A DNA stretch of 64,000 nt from Ramlibacter sp. (GTDB taxonomy: Bacteria > Pseudomonadota > Gammaproteobacteria > Burkholderiales > Burkholderiaceae_C), in NCBI GenBank assembly GCA_019635415.1, contig JAHBZN010000002.1:992001-1056000 (forward strand). The letters run 5' to 3'. Below the pieces are notes generated by a model. That model made no database searches. It worked only from the letters and a program-made list of their open reading frames with translations, and was not told the origin of the DNA. How positions within the stretch are numbered: the first letter of the stretch is position 1; every line of letters starts with the position of its first letter. Below are positions 10,109-19,666 of the stretch, piece by piece. The translations under genes were made by a program, and so were the position numbers.

Positions 10109-11474
10109 GGCGCGCTTTCTCGCCCCACTGGCCTGGCTGCCCGGGGACTCCGGCGGCTGGGCCCGTGACGTCCTGCTGACCGTGGCGGCCGATGGCCGCT
10201 GGCAGGCTGTGCAGCCGGGGGCCACGCCCGCTCAGGCGCGGGGGGCGCAGCGACTGGCCGGCCCGGTACTGCCCGGCCTTGTGAATGCCCACAGCCATGC
10301 ATTCCAGCGCGCCATCGTGGGGCTGACCGAGCACAGCGGGGAGCAGGACGACGATTTCTGGAGCTGGCGCGACCGGATGTACCGCGCGGCGCTGCGCATC
10401 ACGCCCGACCAGCTGGAGGCCATCGCCACGCAGCTGTACGGAGAGCTGCTGCAAGGCGGGTACACCCAGGTCTGCGAGTTCCACTACTTGCACAACGATC
10501 TCGACGGCCGGCCCTATGCCGATCCGATGGCGCTGTCGCTGGCCCTGGTTCGTGCGGCGCAGGCCACCGGCATGGGCCTGACCTTGCTGCCCACGCTCTA
10601 CATGCGCTCGGGCTTCGGGGCGACCGGCCTGCGCGAGGACCAGCGCCGCTTTGCCAGTACCCCGGCGAGCGTGCTTCGCGTGGCGGAAGCCGTGAACGGG
10701 CTGGGCCTGCCCCATGTGCGCGCCGGCGTGGCGCTGCACTCTCTGCGGGCTGTTGATGAAGGTGCGCTGAAGGAGGTGGCCCAGGCCGCGCGGAGCCAGG
10801 AATGGCCGGTTCACATCCACATTGCCGAGCAGACCCAGGAGGTGCAGGCGTGCCTGGCCCACTGTGGCCGGCGACCCATCGAGTGGCTGCTGGAACAGGC
10901 GCCGCTGGACAGTCGCTGGAATCTGGTCCACGCCACCCATACCACGCCGCAGGAGCTGCAGGGCCTGCATGCCGCGGGCGCGGCCATCGTGATCTGCCCC
11001 AGCACCGAGGCCAACCTGGGCGATGGCGTGTTCGACTACGCTGGCTGGGCCGGGTTGGGGGGCGCCTGGTCCATCGGCTCGGACAGCCATGTGACGCGCC
11101 GTGCCACCGAGGAACTGCGACTGCTCGAGTATTCGCAGCGTCTGGTGCGGCGCCAGCGCAACCTTGCCGCGCGCGTGGCCGGATCAGGCAGCACGGCGGC
11201 GGCCTTGTTCCAGTCGGCGCTGCGCGGCGGGCCGGCTGCGGCGGGAGCGCCGCTGGCCGGCATTGCCCCGGGGCAAAGGGCCGACTTTTGCGTCCTGCAG
11301 GCCGACGCTCCGGCGCTGGCCGGCGTGCCGGTGCCCCACCTGCTCGATGCCTGCGTGTTCTCGAGTCCGGACGCCGCGCTCACCGGTGCCTGGGTGGCCG
11401 GCCGGGCCGACCGGCTGGACCGCGCAGCGGCGCAGGCGGCGTTTGTCCGGGCCATGGAACGGCTCTGGGCCTGA
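10098..11474 (+). CDS. hutF: formimidoylglutamate deiminase
   Basis: HutF deiminates N-formimino-L-glutamate to N-formyl-L-glutamate and ammonia. The 458-residue amidohydrolase-superfamily enzyme carries the metal-binding His65-Ser-His67 (GLVNAHSHAFQRA), a later HIAEQTQEV histidine and the SIGSDSHV aspartate motif. The start at 10098 lies inside the end of hutG, and the N-terminal residues ([16 protein letters not shown]) fit the family. The frame is open upstream to 9888, but that is out-of-frame hutG sequence. Confidence 0.95.
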   Translation: MSAEARFLAPLAWLPGDSGGWARDVLLTVAADGRWQAVQPGATPAQARGAQRLAGPVLPGLVNAHSHAFQRAIVGLTEHSGEQDDDFWSWRDRMYRAALRITPDQLEAIATQLYGELLQGGYTQVCEFHYLHNDLDGRPYADPMALSLALVRAAQATGMGLTLLPTLYMRSGFGATGLREDQRRFASTPASVLRVAEAVNGLGLPHVRAGVALHSLRAVDEGALKEVAQAARSQEWPVHIHIAEQTQEVQACLAHCGRRPIEWLLEQAPLDSRWNLVHATHTTPQELQGLHAAGAAIVICPSTEANLGDGVFDYAGWAGLGGAWSIGSDSHVTRRATEELRLLEYSQRLVRRQRNLAARVAGSGSTAAALFQSALRGGPAAAGAPLAGIAPGQRADFCVLQADAPALAGVPVPHLLDACVFSSPDAALTGAWVAGRADRLDRAAAQAAFVRAMERLWA

Positions 11475-11505
11475 GGCGGCCGGCGGCCGATTTAAGATGG
11501 CCGCC

Positions 11506-12195
11506 ATGACGCAACACATTGGCATTGTGGGGTGCTCCGCGGCAGGCGCAGCGCTGTGTTACCAGACCCTTTGCACCGAGGGCGCGCAGTGGCTGGGTCC
11601 GCATGCGCACCCCGAGGTGTCCATGCACACTCCCTCACTTGCCGAGTACGTTGCCCGCCTCGACCGCGGCGACCTGCACGGCGTGGCCGAGCTGATGCTG
11701 GCCTCCGCCCAGAAGCTGGCTGCATCAGGGGCTGACTTCCTGATCTGCCCCGACAACACCATCCACCAGGCTTTCGATCATGTGGCGTCGAGGTCGCCCC
11801 TGCCATGGCTGCACATCGCTGACGTGGTGGCTGCCGAAGCCTCCCAGCGCGGGTACCGGCGCGTGGGCATCACGGGCACCGGTTGGCTGGTGGACAGCGA
11901 GGTCTATCCCGAGAAACTGGCCGCGCGGGGACTGGCCTACCTGCGCCCGGAAGCTGCCGAGCGCAACGAGATCAACCGCATCATCATGGACGAACTGGTG
12001 TGCGGCGTCTTCCGGCCGGAAGGCGTGGCCTACTTCCAGCAGGTCATCGGCCGCATGAAGGCCGATGGCTGCGATGCCGTGGTGCTCGGCTGCACCGAGA
12101 TTCCGCTGATCATCCATGACGGCAACTCCCCCTTGCCGACGCTGGATTCCACCCGGTTGCTGGCGCGGGCCGCCTTGCGGCGGGCGGTGGGCTGA
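11506..12195 (+). CDS. aspartate/glutamate racemase family protein
   Basis: This 229-residue protein belongs to the Asp/Glu/hydantoin racemase superfamily, with GIVGCSAAGAALCYQ at the N-terminus and the second catalytic cysteine at Cys196 in LGCTEIP. The first motif reads Cys81-Pro-Asp83-Asn-Thr-Ile-His87. The position normally held by catalytic Cys before Asn-Thr is therefore Asp. Such substitutions are known in members with altered specificity, so a classical two-cysteine racemase is not assured. It begins 31 bases after hutF and is probably the last gene of the hut plus-strand operon. An alternative start lies at 11497. Confidence 0.85.
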   Translation: MTQHIGIVGCSAAGAALCYQTLCTEGAQWLGPHAHPEVSMHTPSLAEYVARLDRGDLHGVAELMLASAQKLAASGADFLICPDNTIHQAFDHVASRSPLPWLHIADVVAAEASQRGYRRVGITGTGWLVDSEVYPEKLAARGLAYLRPEAAERNEINRIIMDELVCGVFRPEGVAYFQQVIGRMKADGCDAVVLGCTEIPLIIHDGNSPLPTLDSTRLLARAALRRAVG

Positions 12196-12204
12196 CGGGG
12201 TGGA

Positions 12205-13065
<861 letters not shown>

Positions 13066-13092
13066 CGAGGGCTCCTGTTGGCGGTTTAGGAA

Positions 13093-13122
13093 ATTATAAT
13101 ATATTGACAAATATAATGTAAT
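13093..13122. promoter_or_regulatory. AT-rich inverted repeat, probable BigR-type operator
   Basis: The arms ATTATAATATATT (13093-13105) and AATATAATGTAAT (13110-13122) form a 13-base imperfect inverted repeat with four bases between and 10 of 13 positions matching. The region stands out as AT-rich in a GC-rich neighbourhood, and sits between the divergent persulfide-dioxygenase-like and ArsR genes. BigR/SqrR regulators are known to bind AT-rich palindromes that cover their own promoters. Confidence 0.7.
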
Positions 13123-13167
13123 GTGACAAACTGAATTTGTTCTGAATCAACATCTGGAGCCTTCGCA

Positions 13168-13506
13168 ATGACCGAGGAAGCCGTGATCGAGCTGGACGCC
13201 ATGCGCGCCGCCGCGCAGTCGGCGTGCGCGCTGATGAAGGTGCTGGCCAACCCCGACCGCCTGCTGCTGCTGTGCGAGCTGGCCGAGGGCGAGCGAAATG
13301 TCGGGGAGCTGGAAGAGGCGCTGGGCATCGTGCAGCCTACGCTGTCCCAGCAACTCACCGTGCTGCGCAACGAATCGCTGGTGAGCACGCGGCGCGAGGG
13401 CAGGAACATCTATTACGAAATGGCCAGCCCGCAGGCACTGGCCGTGATGCAGGTGCTGTACGCGCAGTTCTGCCAACCCGCCAAACCCAAGAGGAATCGC
13501 AAATGA
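13168..13506 (+). CDS. ArsR-family persulfide-responsive regulator (BigR/SqrR-like)
   Basis: This is a 112-residue winged-helix repressor with the ArsR recognition helix in PTLSQQLTVLRNESLV. Cys36 (LLLLCELA) and Cys102 (AQFCQP) are 66 residues apart, the same separation as the redox-sensing pair Cys42/Cys108 of BigR. Oxidation or persulfidation of that pair lifts repression in studied homologues. The first gene of a sulfur operon, it overlaps the next gene by four bases. Confidence 0.9.
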   Translation: MTEEAVIELDAMRAAAQSACALMKVLANPDRLLLLCELAEGERNVGELEEALGIVQPTLSQQLTVLRNESLVSTRREGRNIYYEMASPQALAVMQVLYAQFCQPAKPKRNRK

Positions 13507-13934
13507 ACATCGACTGGAATCACTTCACCCCATGGGCCTCGCTGGCCGGCGGGCTGCTGCTCGGCCTGGCTTCGGCCGCCTTCATCCTGCTCAACGGGCG
13601 CGTGCTGGGCATCAGCGGCATCCTGGGCGGCCTCATCAAGCCGGCCGCTGGTGACGCCCTGTGGCGCCTGGCTTTTGTCGCGGGCCTGCTGGCGGCCCCT
13701 GCGGTCTGGTCGCTGGTGGCGGCGCCGGTGGTGCCGCGCATCGACGCCAGCGCGGCGGTACTGGTGATTGCCGGCCTGCTGGTGGGCTGGGGCACGCGCT
13801 ACGGCTCGGGCTGCACCAGCGGCCATGGGGTGTGCGGGCTGTCGCGCCTCTCGCCGCGCTCGCTGGTGGCCACGCTGGCCTTCATGGGCGCAGGCTTCGC
13901 CGTGGTGTTGGTGGCGCGCCACCTGTTGGCTTGA
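13503..13934 (+). CDS. YeeE/YedE family membrane protein, half 1
   Basis: This 143-residue integral membrane protein has four hydrophobic segments. The YeeE/YedE signature is present as GWGTRYGSGCTSGHGVCGLSR, whose cysteine is thought to relay thiosulfate or sulfur during transport. It represents one half of the full-length YeeE fold; the second half is encoded by the next gene. The start overlaps the repressor stop (ATGA). Confidence 0.9.
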   Translation: MNIDWNHFTPWASLAGGLLLGLASAAFILLNGRVLGISGILGGLIKPAAGDALWRLAFVAGLLAAPAVWSLVAAPVVPRIDASAAVLVIAGLLVGWGTRYGSGCTSGHGVCGLSRLSPRSLVATLAFMGAGFAVVLVARHLLA

Positions 13935-13945
13935 GGAGAAAACAC

Positions 13946-14380
13946 ATGAAACGACTGACCGAATTTCTGGTGGGCCTGCTGTTTGGCCTGGGCCTGATCC
14001 TCGCGGGCATGACCGATCCGGGCAAGGTGCTGGGCTTTCTCGACCTGCTGGGCGCATGGGATCCGTCGCTGGCCCTGGTCATGGGCGGTGCGATTTTTGT
14101 GGGCTTCTTTGCATTTGCGTTGGCCCGCAAGCGCACCACGGCCTTTCTGGGCGATGCCATGCGCCTGCCCACGAGCCGCGACATCGATCGCCGGCTGGTG
14201 ATCGGCAGCCTGGTGTTCGGCGCGGGCTGGGGTTTGGCGGGCTTTTGCCCTGGACCGGCGCTGGTAGCCGCCGGGGCCGGGCATTGGCAGGCGCTGCTGT
14301 TCGTGGTGGCCATGCTGGCCGGCATGGCTGTGCACGAGTTGTCGGCACGGCCCGCCACCCCGGCCCACACGCGGGTCTGA
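13946..14380 (+). CDS. YeeE/YedE family membrane protein, half 2 (DUF6691-type)
   Basis: This 144-residue membrane protein carries the second YeeE/YedE half, with AGMTDPGKVLGFLD near residue 20 and GFCPGPALVA containing the conserved cysteine. An ordinary GAGGAG site precedes the ATG. Together with the upstream half it likely forms a heteromeric channel for a sulfur compound in the inner membrane, as in other bigR-linked operons (PmpAB-like). Confidence 0.9.
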   Translation: MKRLTEFLVGLLFGLGLILAGMTDPGKVLGFLDLLGAWDPSLALVMGGAIFVGFFAFALARKRTTAFLGDAMRLPTSRDIDRRLVIGSLVFGAGWGLAGFCPGPALVAAGAGHWQALLFVVAMLAGMAVHELSARPATPAHTRV

Positions 14381-14383
14381 TCC

Positions 14384-15202
14384 GTGTCCGGCGCTGAACT
14401 CCTGGCCCCGGCTCTTGGAGCGCTGGTGGGACTGGTGCTGGGCCTGACTGGCGCCGGAGGCGCCATCATTGCCGTGCCCTTGCTGGTGTTTGGCCTGCAC
14501 CTGAGCATGGCCCAGGCCGGCCCCGTGGGGCTGATGGCGGTGGCCCTCGCGGCCACGGTGGGCGCGGTGCTGGGCTGGCGGGCCGGTGTGTTGCGCTACA
14601 AGGCCGCCGCGCTCATGGCCGTTGCCGGGCTCGTGGTGAGCCCGCTGGGCCTGTGGCTGGCCCAACGCATTCCCAACCGGCCCCTGACCGCGCTGTTTGG
14701 CGCGGTGCTGGTCGGCGTGGCCTGGCGCATGTTCCGCCAGGCCGGGCGTGATCTGCGCGGCGAGCCGCGTGTGGCGGCCAGCGAGCCGCCGTGCCGCCTC
14801 GACCCGGCGGTGGGCAAGCTGCGGTGGAATGCTGCCTGTGCACGCTCGCTGGTGGGGGCGGGCGGGGCGGCGGGCTTTCTCTCGGGGCTGCTGGGCGTAG
14901 GCGGCGGGTTCGTGCTGGTGCCGACCATGCTCGCCGTGACGGACCTGCCCATGAAAGCGGTCGTGGCCACCTCCATGGGCGTGCTGGCACTGGTCTCCGC
15001 GGGGGGCGTGTTCAATGCCAGCGTGGCGGGTCTGGTGCGCTGGGACGTAGGCTGGCCGTTTGCCATGGGTGCATTGGGCGGCCTGGTGCTGGGGCGGGGC
15101 CTGGCCAGCCGGCTCTCGGGGCCGCGTCTGCAGCAGGGCTTTGCGGTGCTGTCGGGTGCGATTGCGGTGAGCCTGATGGGGCGGGCGGCGGGGTGGGTTT
15201 GA
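14384..15202 (+). CDS. TauE/SafE family sulfite exporter
   Basis: This 272-residue inner-membrane protein has about eight helices and two internal repeats of the TauE/SafE motif (GLVLGLTGAGGAIIAVPLL and GFLSGLLGVGGGFVLVPTM). Starting with GTG three bases after the previous gene, it is the last gene of the sulfur operon. Family members export sulfite or related organosulfur anions, which fits removal of sulfite made by the persulfide dioxygenase. Confidence 0.9.
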   Translation: MSGAELLAPALGALVGLVLGLTGAGGAIIAVPLLVFGLHLSMAQAGPVGLMAVALAATVGAVLGWRAGVLRYKAAALMAVAGLVVSPLGLWLAQRIPNRPLTALFGAVLVGVAWRMFRQAGRDLRGEPRVAASEPPCRLDPAVGKLRWNAACARSLVGAGGAAGFLSGLLGVGGGFVLVPTMLAVTDLPMKAVVATSMGVLALVSAGGVFNASVAGLVRWDVGWPFAMGALGGLVLGRGLASRLSGPRLQQGFAVLSGAIAVSLMGRAAGWV

Positions 15203-15228
15203 GATTCAATCGGGCTTGAGCTTCTGAT

Positions 15229-15285
15229 TTGCTATCTTTTGTATAGCAAATAGTGGCCGCGATTGTTGGGCTGGCGGTCGATTTC
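15229..15285 (+). repeat. dispersed TGCTA/TAGC repeat, copy A
   Basis: The segment starts TTGCTATCTTTTGTATAGCAA, a hairpin with arms TTGCTAT and ATAGCAA, and continues with a GGCC...GGGCT section as in the other copies. It sits just after the TauE gene. The remaining bases up to 15452 hold no gene I can support. Confidence 0.5.
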
Positions 15286-15452
15286 CTGGAAGCCGCCAGT
15301 TGCCGGCTTCATGGGGGAAGGCTGTCGAGTTGTGACCGCCATCGGCATGCGATTCGCCGGAATCCTTTTCTCTGTCGCGCTTGGAATTTTCCTTGTCGCT
15401 TGGGCCCGGTGATCGGATCAAAATCCGACGTCACCCACCATCGGAGAAGGTC

Positions 15453-15998
15453 ATGAGAGTGTCAGAGCATCGACAACTGCTGGAAGCGCTGCAGGCACGC
15501 TTTGCGAGGAACATGCACCGGCACAAAAAGATCAGCTGGGCCGCCGTGGTGTCCAGACTGGAGGCCAGTCCGGGCGCCATCAAGGCGTTGCACGCGATGG
15601 AAGCAACGGGCGGCGAGCCCGACGTGACTGGATTCGACAAGACGCGCGATTGCTACACGTTCTGCGATTGCTCCGCAGAAAGTCCGTTGGGACGCCGCAG
15701 TGTCTGCTACGACGCTGAGGCGCTCGAGTCACGCAAGGAGCACAGGCCAGCCCATAGCGCCGTTCAGATGGCCGCCGAGATGGGCATTGATCTTCTGACG
15801 GAGGACCAATACCGGCAACTGCAGGCGCTTGAGACTTTTGATGCCAAGACGTCCAGCTGGGTCGCGACACCGCCCGACGTGCGGGCCCTGGGCGGTGCTT
15901 TGTTCTGTGACCGGCGCTATGGCAAGGTGTTCGTCTATCACAACTCGGCGCAGTCGTACTACGCCGCAAGAGGCTTCCGGGGCTCGCTTCAGGTCTGA
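15453..15998 (+). CDS. DUF4256 domain-containing protein
   Basis: This 181-residue cytoplasmic protein shows the DUF4256 pattern along its full length: ARNMHRHKKISWAAV-like opening, MEATGGEPDVTGFD, CDCSAESPLGRRSVCYD, MAAEMGIDLLTEDQYRQLQ and the C-terminal YHNSAQSYYAARGFRGSL. Function of the family is unknown. GGAGAAGG precedes the ATG at 15453. It ends 10 bases inside the convergent VOC gene. Confidence 0.9.
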   Translation: MRVSEHRQLLEALQARFARNMHRHKKISWAAVVSRLEASPGAIKALHAMEATGGEPDVTGFDKTRDCYTFCDCSAESPLGRRSVCYDAEALESRKEHRPAHSAVQMAAEMGIDLLTEDQYRQLQALETFDAKTSSWVATPPDVRALGGALFCDRRYGKVFVYHNSAQSYYAARGFRGSLQV

Positions 15999-16405
15999 GG
16001 CTCCTGCGGCATGGACGCCGGGTCCATCCACAGCGCGGCCCATAGATGGCCGTCGGGGTCGGCAAGGTCGCGGGTGTACATGAAGCCCAGGTCTTCCGCC
16101 GGGTTCGCATCCGCCCGGCCGCCATGGGTGGCCGCGGCGAGGTTCATGGCGTCTACCGCGTCGCGGCTGTCCAGCGCGAGCGAGAGCATCATCGCGATGC
16201 TCCCGGCCGGCGGAAACGGCCGCTGCGTGAACGTGCGCCACTTGGCGTGGGTGACCAGCATGACGTGGATGGCCTCGCTCCACACCATGCAGGCGGAGGC
16301 GTCATCGCTGAATTGCGGATTTTGGCTGAAGCCCAGCGCCTTGTAGAACGTGACGGAGGTGGCGAGGTGGGTGACCGGCAGGCTGATGAAGATCATCTTT
16401 GTCAT
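15989..16405 (-). CDS. VOC family protein (glyoxalase/bleomycin-resistance fold)
   Basis: This 138-residue protein begins MTKMIFISLPVTHLATSVTF and has the paired beta-alpha-beta modules of the vicinal oxygen chelate fold, ending in DLADPDGHLWAALWMDP. It resembles the predicted lactoylglutathione lyase group common in proteobacteria, where substrate and activity are unknown. It converges on the DUF4256 gene. Confidence 0.85.
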   Translation of the reverse strand: MTKMIFISLPVTHLATSVTFYKALGFSQNPQFSDDASACMVWSEAIHVMLVTHAKWRTFTQRPFPPAGSIAMMLSLALDSRDAVDAMNLAAATHGGRADANPAEDLGFMYTRDLADPDGHLWAALWMDPASMPQEPQT

Positions 16406-16823
16406 GGGGGTTCCTTTGGGTGGTTGTCCAGGGGGCTGAAGCCTCTGCGAGGCAGCGCTTCACCCCTACGACGATCGACCCACGCCGGAATCGACAATTG
16501 AAGATGCCCTCGACGCATCTGGGCGATGTTTGGACCATCACGGCCCCTGTCTGAATGATGACGCAGGAGTGTGTGTATCCGGCATAGAGCGCTCTGCGGC
16601 GTTCTGCGACGTCGCCCTCCTTTTCAGCGCTCAGGACAACAGTACCGAGGCGTTATATCGTGGTGTCGGCCCGGCGCCCCTTCGGCCTAGGCGCCTGGCT
16701 GATCGATCTTTGGCCTTTGGATGCGCGAGGGTATTGCTCAGCGACACAGATTCTCTTGGCGACCGCTTCAGGGAACGGCTATCCCGGGGTGGCCTTGGGT
16801 GCGGTCGAGACTATGCTGGGGCG
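16406..16823. other. 418-base region without a supported gene
   Basis: Several frames are open for 60-150 codons, but their translations are arginine- and cysteine-rich with no recognisable pattern and no good ribosome-binding site. I see no RNA gene, insertion sequence or clear promoter. The region may hold decayed sequence upstream of the frameshifted small gene that follows. Confidence 0.4.
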
Positions 16824-17086
16824 ATGGGTGGAGTTCTGGGATTGATGATGGTGGACGCCCTCTACGAAGGTCCGCAGCATTTTGCTTACACGGTGTTGTT
16901 GGATGACGGTCGAAAATCACCGTCAAGAACAAGACCGAAGTCCCCGTTGGGGCTTGCCTGTCGCTTTGGCTGAAGTCTGATCCTCAATCCGAGGAGGGCT
17001 ACTACCCGCTGAAGTTCAACGACATCGAACCGTCGACGGGCTGTGGTGTGAATCGACCCACTGGTGTTCCGGCAAACGCAAACTAG
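16824..17086 (+). pseudogene. frameshifted small hypothetical gene
   Basis: From ATG 16824 the frame reads a plausible protein (MMVDALYEGPQHFAYTVLLD...) to GRK at 16911, then turns into nonsense. A second frame starting at 16916 continues naturally with ITVKNKTEVPVGACLSLWLK and runs to a TAG at 17084. The switch falls in a short A-run (CGAAAATC); one extra A would join the halves into a protein of about 87 residues. It could be a real mutation or a sequencing error. The product is not recognised. Confidence 0.45.
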
Positions 17087-17154
17087 ATTGTCCGGTCGTT
17101 TGATCCAGGCGGACCGAAGGGGTCGCGCTCGCTCACGCCCGACGTTGCGCGAAA

Positions 17155-17220
17155 TTGCTATATTTTATGTAGCAAACAATGACCGTGCGACAAGGGCTAC
17201 AGTCCTATTTTGTTCTGAAA
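17155..17220 (+). repeat. dispersed TGCTA/TAGC repeat, copy B
   Basis: The copy reads TTGCTATATTTTATGTAGCAA, then a segment with GACCGTGCGACAAGGGCTAC and a T-rich tail. It matches the reverse complement of the copy at 25627-25690 closely, sharing CGACAAGGGCTACAG. Read on the minus strand, its CTGTAG supplies the final Leu codon and stop codon of the AraC-type gene. Confidence 0.6.
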
Positions 17221-18039
17221 CTGGCTGGGCGGCTGCCCCATGGCGCTCTTGAACATGGCGCTGAAGGCGCTGTCGCTCGCATAGCCGCTGGCCGCGGCCA
17301 CTTCACTCACCGGCGCGCCACGCGCAAGCATGGGCAGGGCGTGGGCCAGGATCACCTGCTGGCGCCACTGCTGGTAGCCGGTGCCCAGTTCCTCGCGGAA
17401 CAACCGGGCCACCGTGCGCTCGCTGGCGCCAAAGTCGCGGGCCCATTCAGCCAGGGTGGCGCGCTCGGCCGGCGCGTGCACGATGGCGTCGCACAGCGCG
17501 CGCAGGCGCTTGTCGCCCGACTGCGGGTGCGGCATGGGCACGCCCAGCGGCAGCGCATCGGCGTGGGCGATTTCTTCCATCACCAGCTGCGCCAGGGCCT
17601 GTTCACGAGCCGGTGCGAGGCTGCTGCCGGCGGGGGCGTCCAGCGCCTGGATCAGCTCGCGCAGCAGGGGAGTCACGCCAATCATCCGGCAGGATTGCCA
17701 GCCCGCGGGTGTGACGCTGGGGTCCATGTAGAGCGTGCGGAACTCGGCCGACTCAAGCACGTGGATGGCATGGCGGGCGCCCGGCGCAATCCACACGGCG
17801 CGAGAGGGCGGCACGATGTAGGTCACCTCGTCGCCGGAGTCCGGCGTGCTGGAAGCGATCACCTGCAGCATGCCACTGGCGCTGTAGGCCAGTTGCGCCC
17901 AGGCGTGGCGGTGCGGCTCGAAGTGGGTGTCCGCCGTCATGGTCCGCGCGCGCACCCGCACCGGCCGCCGGACATCGGGGCGGAACGGGTCGGTGTCGCC
18001 AACGGGCATCAGGCGGGATGGAGCGCTGGGGCGGGGCAT
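17197..18039 (-). CDS. AraC family transcriptional regulator
   Basis: This 280-residue regulator has an N-terminal cupin-like sensor (HFEPHRHAWAQLAYSASG, about residues 35-55). Two helix-turn-helix motifs follow at the C-terminus (LAEWARDFGASERTVARLFREE and VSEVAAASGYASDSAFSAMFK). The frame is open up to 18213, but a start at 18039 avoids a large overlap with the divergent MFS gene. The close divergent layout suggests control of that transporter. The last codons and stop derive from a dispersed repeat copy. Confidence 0.88.
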   Translation of the reverse strand: MPRPSAPSRLMPVGDTDPFRPDVRRPVRVRARTMTADTHFEPHRHAWAQLAYSASGMLQVIASSTPDSGDEVTYIVPPSRAVWIAPGARHAIHVLESAEFRTLYMDPSVTPAGWQSCRMIGVTPLLRELIQALDAPAGSSLAPAREQALAQLVMEEIAHADALPLGVPMPHPQSGDKRLRALCDAIVHAPAERATLAEWARDFGASERTVARLFREELGTGYQQWRQQVILAHALPMLARGAPVSEVAAASGYASDSAFSAMFKSAMGQPPSQFQNKIGL

Positions 18040-18118
18040 GAGCGTCTGGCTGAAATTCGACGAAACATGGCGTTCCGTCGTGTTCCGGAAATGTGGCCTC
18101 AAGTCTACGATAGCCGCC

Positions 18119-19372
18119 ATGAGCACTTCCACCACCGCCCCGCTGCCACCCGGTGCCGCCGTCAGCCTGCGCCAGGACGCCAGCGTGATCGGCCTCGTCG
18201 GGCTGGCCCACATGATCAGCCACTACAGCCAGCTGCTGCTGGCGCCGCTGTTCCCGTGGCTGAAGGACGCCTTCCATGCGAGCTACACCGAGCTGGGCTT
18301 CCTCATGACGCTGTTCTTCGTCGTGTCATGCGCGGTGCAGGCGGCCTCGGGTTTTCTGGTGGACCGCTACGGCCCCCGGCCCATCCTGTTCGCGGGACTG
18401 GCCCTGTTGGGCGGGGCGGCGTTCGGCTTCGCGGCCAGCCCCAACTACTGGACCGTGGCGATGTTCTCCATCGTGGCCGGTGTGGGCAATGGCGTGTTCC
18501 ACCCGGTCGACTACACCTTGCTCAACCGCAAGGTGAGCGCGCCAAGGCTGGGCCATGCCTACAGCTTCCATGGCATCACCGGCAGCTTGGGCTGGGCGCT
18601 GGCGCCGGCCATGCTGGTGCCGCTGGCGTTGGCGTTTTCGTGGCGCGTGGCCCTGGTGGGCGCGGGCCTGCTGGCGTATGCGGTGCTGGCCCTGCTCTGG
18701 CTGCACCGCGACAGGCTCAGCCTCCCTGCGGCGGCGCCGGCAACGGCGAGCCGGGCTTCCGCGCCGGCCGCGGGTGAAGGCAGCTTCGACTTCCTGCGCA
18801 TCCCCGCGGTGTGGATGTGCTTTGCGTTCTTCTTTTTCTACGCCATCGTGATCAGCGTGGTGCAGGCCTTTGCGCCCGAGGCCGCACGCCAGCTGCACGG
18901 CGTGCCGCTGACCGTTGCCGCGATGTGCCTCACGGTGTACATGGTGTGCAGCGCGGGGGGCATGGTGCTGGGGGGCTTTCTCGCGGCCGATCCGTCCCGC
19001 TGCGAACGCATCGTGGGCTGCGCGTTTGGCATGGCGGCCGTGTTCGCCCTCACGCTGGGGCTGACGGACCTGCCCGCCCTGATGGTGCCCGTGGTGTTCG
19101 GCGTGATGGGCTTTGCCTCGGGCGTTGCCGGTCCGTCGCGCGACCTGCTGGTCAAGAAGTCCACGCCGGACAACGCGACCGGACGGGTGTATGGCGTCGT
19201 GTACGCGGGGCTGGACATCGGGCAGGCCGCGGCGCCGCTGCTGTTTGGTGCGCTCATGGACCACCATCGCTACAGCGCCGTGTTGGTGGGCCTCGCGGTG
19301 GTCCAGGGGGTGTTGATCGCCAGCGCCTTCAATGTGCGCAAGGTCAGGCGCACCGCGCTGGTGCCGGCCTGA
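18119..19372 (+). CDS. MFS transporter
   Basis: This 417-residue protein has about 12 membrane helices and the MFS loop motif DRYGPRPILFAGL between helices 2 and 3. It resembles the fosmidomycin-resistance/aromatic-exporter type group, but the substrate cannot be read. It is transcribed divergently from an AraC-type gene 79 bases away, its likely regulator. The start at 18119 is chosen over longer in-frame options that would enter the regulator gene. Confidence 0.9.
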   Translation: MSTSTTAPLPPGAAVSLRQDASVIGLVGLAHMISHYSQLLLAPLFPWLKDAFHASYTELGFLMTLFFVVSCAVQAASGFLVDRYGPRPILFAGLALLGGAAFGFAASPNYWTVAMFSIVAGVGNGVFHPVDYTLLNRKVSAPRLGHAYSFHGITGSLGWALAPAMLVPLALAFSWRVALVGAGLLAYAVLALLWLHRDRLSLPAAAPATASRASAPAAGEGSFDFLRIPAVWMCFAFFFFYAIVISVVQAFAPEAARQLHGVPLTVAAMCLTVYMVCSAGGMVLGGFLAADPSRCERIVGCAFGMAAVFALTLGLTDLPALMVPVVFGVMGFASGVAGPSRDLLVKKSTPDNATGRVYGVVYAGLDIGQAAAPLLFGALMDHHRYSAVLVGLAVVQGVLIASAFNVRKVRRTALVPA

Positions 19373-19387
19373 GCGGCCTGCTGCGCG

Positions 19388-19666
19388 TTACTTGCGCAGT
19401 GAATCCATCATGCTGTCGAGATTGAACGGGTGCCAGTTCGCGGGCAGCCCCGCGATCGTTTCGCGCGCACGGAACTCCGCGCTTTCCAGGGCCTGGCTCT
19501 CGGTGGAATACAGGTGGTAGCTGCGCACCTTGTGCTGCGCGTTGATGTTGTGCACCGAGTCGGGCTGCGAGATGCAGATCTTGGCAAAGCCGACAAACTC
19601 GTCCCCGCTTTCAACGGTGTACGCGGCAATGTAGTAGCCCTTGACCGGGCCGGTGATGCGTTCCAT
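19388..19666 (-). CDS. hypothetical protein
   Basis: This encodes a 92-residue protein without signal peptide or membrane segment (MERITGPVKGYYIAAYTVES...). The sequence looks like a compact alpha/beta domain, with a GYYIAAYTV strand and a C-terminal helix ESAEFRARETIAGL. It is a plausible short conserved protein, but I do not recognise the family. It converges on the MFS gene and is divergent from the bactofilin gene. Confidence 0.7.
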   Translation of the reverse strand: MERITGPVKGYYIAAYTVESGDEFVGFAKICISQPDSVHNINAQHKVRSYHLYSTESQALESAEFRARETIAGLPANWHPFNLDSMMDSLRK

